Shown here piece by piece: positions 55,755 to 64,000 of a stretch of 64,000 bases of DNA. Numbering within the stretch: the stretch's first letter is position 1; each line of letters begins with the position of its first letter. The notes below the pieces were generated by a model. It had not been told where the DNA came from, did not search any database, and saw nothing but the letters and a program-made list of their open reading frames with translations. Source of the DNA: Hydrangea macrophylla (taxonomy: Eukaryota > Streptophyta > Magnoliopsida > Cornales > Hydrangeaceae); NCBI GenBank assembly GCA_033977485.1, contig CM066982.1, positions 13,197,218 to 13,261,217 of the forward strand, given 5' to 3'. The position numbers and the translations under genes were made by a program.

Positions 55755-57589
55755 CTGATATATGTACATATAGATAAACAGATACAAATTAGTTTTGCTA
55801 GGGATTTCTCTTTGACATTGCTTGATTTTTGATTGATTTGGTAATTTGGGGGTTTAGGGTTTCGATTTGGTAGACGAAGAGATTCAAAAACTGATTTTGT
55901 GTACAGATTGAGATACAGATTATAGACATAGATTCAGAAACTGATTCAAGGTTCAATTTCGTTGCCGTCCCTGTTTCTACTCCTCCTTGTTTGATAATTT
56001 CCTTTTTTCCTTTATCTGTATACAGATATACACATGTATGTAAGTATATCCATACAATTTCATATATCTGCTTATAAATTTGTGACCTCTTTGTGTTCAT
56101 TTGACGAACTACTTCTTATTGTCCTTTCAGTCCTGTATTGGCATTATGGTGATGGTCCTCAAAATTGATAATATGGGTAACATTCCTATGAAAAAATAGA
56201 TTGTATATTGTAGTCTGTCTATAATGATATTTATGAATAGAAGGTTAATAAATTTTTTTATTTTTTTTTATTTTTTCAATATGAGAAATGCAATATAAGA
56301 GAGCATGTTGTATATGTGCAAGTACTTTGTAGTGGTTCTTATATGTAGTGATGAGATATGACTTGCTTTCCAGATTTATTGAAAGTGAATCTCTGAGATT
56401 ATGTCAAATAATTCAGTTTATTCTCAGAGATATCACACCAATATTTGATTTGATTATATTTTGTAAATCCCATGTGTATTGGGAAGATAATCATTATCAG
56501 ATCATTTGTTGATCTTATTTTATTTTCTTAGTTCACCCTATATATGGAGTACAAGCCTTGTAATACAACATATGGGTTTATCAAAATGTAGCACACAGGT
56601 TCTTTGTGTCTTTCTTCTTCTCCCTTTCTTTCTTTCCTATGTTCTTCTATTTTTCATTTGTCCAAAATTCAATGTAGTTCCTACCTGGTTCATAGCATTC
56701 ACCACTTTACATTTTGGTTGTGGTTTTAGTTTCATGAAATAGTAGTGTAGTACTGTGCTTCACTGTGTCAAGCTTGATGTGCCCAAAAATTACTGCTCAA
56801 AGTCACTCTGCAAGTTACAATGGGTCTAGGGATAGAGCATCCATTTATCCCAATTACCTACCTCTCAGTTCCTTTTACACCCAATCACCCTTCTCTCACA
56901 TCCTAAAAAACATACACATTGTGAAGTACATGGAAGCCTTCCTCCATATTTACTATGTAGGGGATTATTAGTTAAGTACTTTGTCAGCCTCACTTGTGAG
57001 GGATGCCAGTATGGAGGTAATTTCCTCGTTGCTCATTGAGTGAACTAGTTCAATCTTAGAATTAAGTACAATCATCGATTTCACTATTAAGTTGGTTGAT
57101 TTTAGGATTATATTTGGTCGATTTTAAGATAATGTATTGAAGTGTCGTCCTATGATTTTAGCAAATTCAATCTTCCTTTGATATTTGGCTAGCCATTGGT
57201 TGTATTGAACAACTGTTTCTTCATCTGTAAACTAAAAGGAGTTGATGAAGATGGGCCCATCGTGAACTACATAACGCATATATTTTAGATAATTATAGCA
57301 CATGAGAGTTGAGATTAGCCCAATACAGGCATTTCACATTCACACATTAATTTGCTAGGAGATTCGGGTTTGAGACAGAGAGATAGTGGAAGACCACACG
57401 GTTCCTAATGCTATATTCAGAAATTCTTGTTTCCCTTGTGTACTTAGCAGTTAGCATTTTCCCTTGTGTACCTGGCAGTTAGCATTTTCCATCTACATGG
57501 TACCTTTTACTTAATTATGGTAAGTTAATCACATGTGTATATTCTCTTATCCATATTCCATAATGATTCAACAAATTTATGGATAGTGG
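53316..57589. other. Intergenic stretch with simple repeats
   Basis: A 37-bp duplication (ATTGGGGAATATCCTTGATA, 53485-53545), purine-rich DNA (53700-53870), a GC-rich patch with CATGGCC/GTGGCCGTGG repeats and GA runs (54140-54640), (AC)n/(CT)n at 55617-55669 and (CT)n at 55724-55751. Frames over 54048-54675 are driven by these repeats; none is called a gene. Confidence 0.5.
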
Positions 57590-58846
57590 CATTGATCACA
57601 TTGCGTGAAATGGTCATGAAGATCACTGAAGGATTGGCTTTTCCTGAAGCAAAACCAAGAAGTACGTACTCGATCAAACTAAGACATGCATTGTACGGTT
57701 TGAAACAATCCGAAAGAATGTGGTACAACCGTCTTAGTGAATATTTGTCTAAGGAAGGGTATGAAAATAATCCCATTTGTCCATGTGTCTTCATAAAGAA
57801 ATTTGCAAATGGATTTGCCATAGTAGCAGTTTATGTGGATGATATAAATCTAATTGGGTCTCCATAAGAGCTTGAGAAAACTGCTAGCTATTTAAAGAAA
57901 GAGTTTGAAATGAAGGATCTTGGGGAAACAAAATTTTGTCTCGGCCTGCAGCCCGAGAGAAGTACTAGTGGAATATTAGTTCAGCAATCAAACTATACTG
58001 AAAAGATGTTGAAGCGCTTTAATATGGACAAATCACATCCACTAAGTACACCCATGGTCGTCAGGTCCCTAGATGTCAAGAAAGATCCATATCGACCAAA
58101 AGAAGAAAACGAAGAAATCCTTGGTCCTGAAGTACCATACATGAGTGCTATTGGTGCACTATTGTACTTGGCTCAAAGTACAAGACCAGACATTGCATTT
58201 TCTGTGAATCTGCTTGCAAGATTTAGTTCTGCACCCACCTATAGGCATTGGACTGGAATAAAACACATTTTTAGATATGGGTTTGTTTTATTCATCTGAT
58301 TTATATGGGTTTGTTTTATTCATTTGATTTATCTAATCATTCCCATTTAGTTGGTTATGCAGATTCAGGTTATCTGTCCGACCCTCATAAGGGTCGCTTA
58401 CAAACAAGTTATGTATTTTTGAACAATAATGCAGCTATTTCTTGGCGCTCTACTAAACAAACTTTAGTAGCTACATCCTCCAACCATTCTGAAATTCTAG
58501 CACTCCGTGAAGCAAGCCGAGAGTGTGTCTGGCTAAGATCATTAGTCCAACATATACGGAGTAGTTGTCAATTAACTCCAGTCGTTGATAAGCCGACTAC
58601 AATCTATGAAGAGCTGCATGTATTGCTCAAATTCAAGGAGGTTTCATCAAGGGAGATCGGATCAAGCACATTTCACCCAAATTTTTCTTCACACATGAAC
58701 TTCAAGAGAATCGTGAAATTGAAGTCAAACAAATTCAATCAAGCGATAACCTTGCTGATCTCTTTACTAAGGCATTACCCAAGTCAACTTTTCAGAAATT
58801 GGTGTATGGAATTGGCATGCGACGTCTTAATCATCAGACCAACTGA
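57590..58846 (+). pseudogene. 5'-truncated Copia RT-RNase H remnant
   Basis: Starts mid-RT (MKITEGLAFPEAK, then LRHALYGLKQS), with YVDDINLIG at about 57829. RNase H follows with GYADSGYLSDPHKGR and SNHSEILALREAS, ending in a FTKALP...IGMRRLNHQ-type tail in another frame. Disabling changes: TAA at 57865-57867 after LIGSP; a 28-bp tandem duplication (58275-58302 / 58303-58330), which shifts the frame; and a small deletion near 58607, removing the usual DNAA catalytic region and shifting frame again. Upstream pol and gag are missing. It differs from both other Copia copies in the window. Confidence 0.93.
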
Positions 58847-59119
58847 AGTTTTCTCTAAATGAGGGGGAGTGATCATAAACTAAGCATCCTGAAGTATGCA
58901 ATGAATTTTAGGTGCTCTGTACTCTTTTTCCTTCAATTAGAGTGTTTCCCACAGGGTTTTCTCTTATCAAGGTTTTAATGAGGCAGCATTATGCGCATCC
59001 ACCAAGTTCCTGAAGAACGTTGTATTCTTTTTCCTTAGCTTCTGTTTTTCTCACTGGATTTTCCTTAGTAAGGTTTTAATGAGGCAACAATCATTTAATG
59101 GTGGACATCCAAGGGGGAG

Positions 59120-59307
59120 TGTTGTAAATATTACATATTTATGTGTGGCTGTCCACATTTTGTATTAGGTTAGGGATCTAATTGTAAAGTGATATTTATT
59201 CACACACCCCTACCTTACCCTATAAATAGGGAGCATATCAATGAGAGAAACTTACTTGATTCTAGTATTACTTTTCTTCTTCCTCTTATTCTCTCTTTAT
59301 TATAACA
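59120..59307 (+). repeat. 3' LTR of the truncated Copia
   Basis: 188 bp, TGTTGTAAATATTACA...TTATAACA, right after the polypurine tract AAGGGGGAG (59111-59119). TATA box CCTATAAATAGG at about 59219. Confidence 0.85.
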
Positions 59308-59335
59308 TATATATATATATATATATATTTTTTTT

Positions 59336-59380
59336 GGGGGGGGGGGGGGGGGGGGGGAGGGGGGGTTTGTGGGGGAGGGG
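59336..59380. repeat. G22 run with further G tracts
   Basis: (TA)n and T8 lead into 22 G, one A, 7 G, TTTGT, GGGGGAGGGG. Strong potential for G-quadruplex formation and for assembly error. Confidence 0.9.
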
Positions 59381-59741
59381 AATTGGATATTCTATATGAA
59401 TCTTGTTTTAAAGATCTTGATTTTCTAGTTCCAATTACATAAAATTTATGAAATTTGGAGTTGTGGTTTGGGAGATATTGCATTTTGAAATTTTACTTAG
59501 CAAAAAAAAGAGCTGCCGGAATGTTGAAGCGCGCACTGACGCATTTTGACACGTGTACAGTAAGGGACATTTTTGTCTAAAAAAATAAATGAAAGACCAT
59601 TGGAGTTAAAAGAAAAAGTAGATGGACTTAATAGGCTAAAAACATGTGCCCATGGACCTTAGCCCAAGTGTGAAGTGCCCCTACATTCTTTACAGTGTCA
59701 TAGTATATCTAATAGTTCCATATCTATACAACAATGGTATA

Positions 59742-59831
59742 GGCACTGAAAAAGTGCACCGAAATGGTGCACCGAATGATCGGTGCCCTCCATTTTGGTG
59801 GGCCCCATGCATGGTGCACCTTTTCGGTGCC
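59742..59831. repeat. GGTGCAC fold-back
   Basis: GGCACTGAAAAAGTGCACCG and CGGTGCCCC/GGTGCACCTTTTCGGTGCC face each other. A small fold-back transposon end is likely; no target duplication was resolved. Confidence 0.6.
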
Positions 59832-60489
59832 CCAAGACTTACTCATATCTATATCGGATAGGATTGTCCAAATTCATTACCAAATCGCAAGGCAAAATTC
59901 ATAACAGATCCAGATCGGTTCGGATGTGGGACTCCCAATTTCTAAATATTTTAAGTTTAAAAAAATTGAAAAGAAAATTTAAAGACTCAAGACTTTTTTC
60001 AAAGATACGGATCTTCCTAATAAAAAAAATAAAAATCATTTTATAAAGTTTCATCTTTTTTAAAAGAGTTAATTAGTAGTAAATCCAATCTACTCTAAGC
60101 TTGTTGTAATTGACCCAACCCATACAACATTTTAATGATAGGTCCATATGTTTATTTAGTGACCAAACTACCCCTATGACTCATCAAAAGAATCTTTCCC
60201 ACTTAAACTCACCCAAAATCAAGGGTTTTTAAATTTTAAACACTAAACATAGATAATATATATATATATATATATTTCATCTTCTCCAACATTTCATACT
60301 CTCTCTCTCTCTCTCTCTAAAAAAATGTACTACATACCAATTGATTGTCCACCTCCTTCCAAGAACATATAGGGTTCTATATTCAATTGCAAGCTAAAAA
60401 ACTTTCTAGGCGTCCAAAAACGTGACGGTGAGGCTCCGGCCGTACGGCTCCGACGAGTAACGACAATGGGAAGAAAATGTGAGATTTTT

Positions 60490-61890
60490 TTTTTCAGTCG
60501 TGTGAAATTTTGGTACTACATGTTGATGTATGATTTTAATGGATCAATCATTGTGGGATTGAAGACAAGATTTGGGAAAAAAATTAGTTTTTGCGTGTGA
60601 CTGCAGTTTGGAATTTAGCACTCACTATTGCATGTTTGAAAAATTTGTAAAATTCCACAAGAACTTTTGGTGGTATGAAAATTCCCCAACAATAATTGAC
60701 TTTGATGGATCGTTCATTCCGTAGTGCAAAATTTAACACTGCAAACGTATTAAATTTCACACTACTACTCTTTCGCAGCATGGCTTTGATGAAGACCAAA
60801 AAAGAAGCAGCTATCTTGGAGAAGATCACCAACACAGATTTGTCAACTTTTTTCGACAGAGCCTTATTTTTACTTTTCTCTATTGGATGTGTTGGAGGCT
60901 TTCACAACCTTCGCAGGGATGTGATAGCTTCATAATGGTGCTTTTGAAATGGAGTTATCTGCTGTAGTTTCATTGTAGGATTGATGGTTTTTTCTTTTAT
61001 TTAAAATTGTTTGCCTTTGTATTGGTTTTATTTTTGAATGTGGTTGGGGTGGATTAGCATGGTCTTGTCGGATGCATGCAAGGTGTTTTGTCGAATAGTT
61101 TGTCTTGTGCTCTTAACTGGATATTTGAGAGTGGCTCTTGGGTTAATTTGTTCTTAATCTTTCTATTTTAAAGAAACAAATTTGATTTGTGGCAGTGCGT
61201 AAAACATTTTTGATCTTTATAGGGTTTTCGTAGTATCAGTTTGAAATTTCATACTACTCGCAGTGAAAAATTTAATCTAAACATTATTCAGCAATGTGAA
61301 ATTTCACACTATTCTCAGTGAAAAATTCGTTCATTTATTCCAATTAAGTTGATATCTTCTCCTCGATCTGTTGTTATCTCCTTCAATCTTAAAACTCTCA
61401 CGAATGCAGTATAATACATACTGTCATGAATGATTATTGGTAGAACAGAAAAGCCATAGATGAATGATTATTGGTAGAATAGAAAACCCATGGATGGCAT
61501 TAGCAAGATGTGACAAACCCATAATGTAGATATGTAAAATCCTGGGATTTTATTTTCGTTTATTAGATATCCAAAAATAAAGGGATAGGAGATCAGATTT
61601 TTCAACAATTTTTTTTTTCAAAACCTAACGTGATTTATGGCACAAACACAAAAAACGGAAATCCCTATAATTATGGGATATTAATTCAAAATGAGATATT
61701 AGCAAGTCAAAATCCTACTATAACTAACAGAACTAATGTGTATATATGGCAAGTCAAAATCAGATTTAATGAAAGCAGTGAAATTTTACAGTGTAAAATT
61801 TCACTAATAAAACCTGTTGCAGTGTAAAATTTCACACTAATAAATCAGTTACAGTATAACAATGAACTATTTGCAGTGTAAAATTCAATA
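60490..61890. repeat. Cluster of GTGTGAAATTTCACAC-like palindromic motifs
   Basis: The motif or close variants occur at about 60500, 60720-60765, 61236, 61291-61310, 61780-61806, 61818-61840 and 61875. Best copies are ATGTGAAATTTCACACT and AGTGTAAAATTTCACACT. Surrounding DNA is AT-rich and without a supported gene. Confidence 0.65.
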
Positions 61891-62536
61891 CCCGCAAAAA
61901 GACTCATTTATGATGTGATATCTAGATTGAATATGCAAAACACTCTAAATTAGAAATGGTGAAATTCGTTTATAACCGTTTTGTAAAGTAATATCCTACA
62001 ATATTAAGATAAAATTTCTATATATATTGTAACCAATATCAATCGGGATTTGATAAGATTTGGTCAAATTTGGTAACTGATTCAATTAAATCTGAATTAA
62101 ATGTATGTATATATATACGATTTTGGATATATAGGTTAGGGGTAAAAAAGACATCTAATAATTCTATAATAGGAAAATTTGGATTAATCTCTAACAACAT
62201 TTATAATTATAGGGTCTATCATTAGGAAGTACCAATTGGTGGGTCTATTACAACAAACATAGGTAGAATGGGATTTTCCACTAAATTTTTCTTTTTAAAA
62301 AACAATAAAAATCCCCCAATTTTCGCGGCATAAAAGAAGAAGCTACAATTAAATGCTTTCAAAGGAGAAAAAAGAAGAGAAAATTTTGTGGATCAGAGCA
62401 TTGACACACCCAGTTGTAACAGAAAAGTTTCATTAATTGAGCTACTAAATATATGTTTAAGTGCTCTCTACACTAATCTAGACAATTACTGTCAATTAGG
62501 TCACATTTAGCATACCCAATTTAAAGGTCCAAATGT

Positions 62537-64000
62537 AATTAGAGTTTAATTCTAGGGACAATTCGTGATCATAAGTCCATTTTAGGGTACTTATTTAGCA
62601 TTAGACCAATCAAAGATAATATTTTAGTGAAAGGTCCTTTTGCAAAAAATTAGACAAAAATGCCCATCATACAGGAAAGTGTTTCTCCTTGTGCAACTGC
62701 AACTGCAACTTCTGACTAGTCAATGATTGCTAACTTTTGTTTTGTTTTTTTTTTTTTCCTCTAAACATTGAAAATTTATAACTTTCAATCTACAAATCAC
62801 ATTTTCAAAAAATTAATATTTTTGAAATCAGCTCGACGAGAACTATCAAATTAGTACAGTGGATTGATGTGAAATTCTAAAAAACATATATATATATATA
62901 TATTTATATACGGTCACGCTCTTAAATGAATATGGTCAAGTGAACATATCCAGTGAACATTATTTTTTTGCCTAAAAGAACCCGCTGGCCGCCCCACTGA
63001 CCCGCGCGCTCCGCTGACCCGCGGGTTCTTTTAAAGCAAAAAATATTGTTCACTCAATCCAGGCCGTATATATATGTATATATATGTATTTGTGAAATTT
63101 CACAACAAAAAGTTTGGATAATTTCACAACAATTTTTTTTATAAAATTTCACCAAAAAAAGGTTTATGTAAATTTAACAACTTTATACTTAAATTATAGG
63201 ACATATAGCTATCCAGTAAAGTATACCAATATGAATGTATTAGACTATTAGTACACCCTTTGAGTTTGAGAAAACATTGTAAATTATATTAAAGAAAAAG
63301 TATGTAAAAATAAAAGTTGTGAAATTTTATAACAAAAAATTTTTGTGGAATTTAATACTTTAATCAATACTCATAAGATCCAAGATTAAGCACAATTTGC
63401 AACCACAACTTTGTGGACCAACATATCACCAATTGTAGCATTGCCAAACAAACTCTTATCTGGCATACCAAGCAAGGAATCAAAACATGTCTCCTGAATC
63501 CTGATATATACTTGACATACTTCTTCACAAACACAACAAAACTCCTTAGGCCATATCTAAGGGAGGAGCCATTACCCTAGTCAAAACCTTCAACTACCAA
63601 AATGCCTAGTCAAAATTTCAAATTTGGTCTCTAATGCAAAGAGCCATCACATGAGCCAAAATGACTCTTTCCCAATTGGAGAGCCAAAATGCCTAGGATG
63701 ATGGAGGTGAGCTAAAAAAATGGCGCCAATGATCATGGTGGTTGGCCTATGTACTTCAATTTGATTGGGTTTGGGATGTGGGCCAAGTCATTGATTAAAT
63801 GAAAAAATGGCAAAACAAATAAATGGCTAGTCATTTGGCTATTGTGGTTGGAGTGGCTTCCATATATTGGCTAGGCATTTTCCTATTCAACTAGCCAAAT
63901 CGATATTTTGCCTAGCCCATTTGCCTAATTCTATTAGAGTTGCTCTTAGAAGCATAGATCTTGGAGTCTACACGTGTCAACCATGTTAAGCACATCTTCA
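62537..64000 (-). repeat. Right arm of the large inverted repeat (runs off the window)
   Basis: Reverse-complement homolog of 33539-35929. It starts AGAGTTTAATTCTAGGGACA and ends at the window edge in CATGTTAAGCACATCTTCA. It lacks the two insertions of the left arm (33600-34440 and 34464-34744), has one TA-flanked MITE instead of two, and has its own insert at about 63550-63945 (GGCCATATCTAAGG ... AGAGTTGCTCTTA). Confidence 0.88.
62910..63067. mobile_element. TA-repeat-flanked hairpin MITE, member 3
   Basis: ACGGTCACGCTCTTAAATGA on the left and the CAGGCCGT end on the right, in (TA)n runs. The core is a strong hairpin (AGAACCCGC...GCGGGTTCTTTT). Same family as 35222-35391. Confidence 0.8.

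Noticed and set aside
60696..60935. 79-codon frame with a hydrophobic end
   Set aside because: Lies in the palindromic-motif cluster; no recognisable family and an opposite-strand frame of equal quality.

Overview
This is a gene-poor, repeat-rich stretch of nuclear DNA from a flowering plant, almost certainly a eudicot. The evidence is spliced genes with plant GT/GC-AG introns, an organelle-type PPR gene, a three-domain plant riboflavin gene, and layers of Copia, gag-only LTR, TRIM-like, hAT, Mutator-like, Harbinger, Helitron-like and SINE sequences. The species cannot be read from the window. No rRNA, tRNA or CRISPR array was seen.

Only two genes look intact. An intronless PLS-class PPR gene (5304-7436, +) converges on PYRR (8087-24088, -), the gene for the plastid riboflavin reductase with a C-terminal NADAR/COG3236 domain. 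I assembled PYRR from nine exons that join in phase into 604 residues. One intron uses a GC-AG pair. The last intron is 7.3 kb because a young Copia element (5-bp target duplication, LTRs differing at two bases plus one indel) sits in it antisense to the gene. The last 3' splice site follows a run of 22 C's. Other PYRR introns hold small Harbinger-like and Mutator-like MITEs.

Layout. 1-1501: 3' end of a degraded Copia. 1.5-5.2 kb: intergenic, with a duplication and a SINE-like insert. 5.3-24.1 kb: the two genes. 24.3-26.7 kb: a Mutator-like element that seems to carry a captured first exon and hosts a 1.1-kb perfectly target-duplicated fold-back. 27.0-31.7 kb: a hAT-type element split by a gag-only LTR element. 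33.5-35.9 kb: one arm of a large diverged inverted repeat whose partner runs off the right end (62.5-64.0 kb). 36.3-38.6 kb: a possible CCHC zinc-knuckle gene and a small tyrosine-rich ORF. 40.3-45.4 kb: a tandem LTR-int-LTR-int-LTR array bounded by one target duplication. 45.8-47.2 kb: a SINE, a local duplication, a palindrome pair and a Helitron-like end. 48.0-51.0 kb: a 3-kb solo LTR. 53.2 kb: a near-perfect hairpin. 57.6-59.3 kb: a second broken Copia with its LTR. 59.3-62.5 kb: low-complexity DNA and a cluster of a short palindromic motif.

The clearest system-level story is mobile-element layering around a housekeeping vitamin gene: insertions upstream, in most introns, and right at the final exon, while the open frame stays intact. 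All calls come from reading the sequence; no database search was possible.
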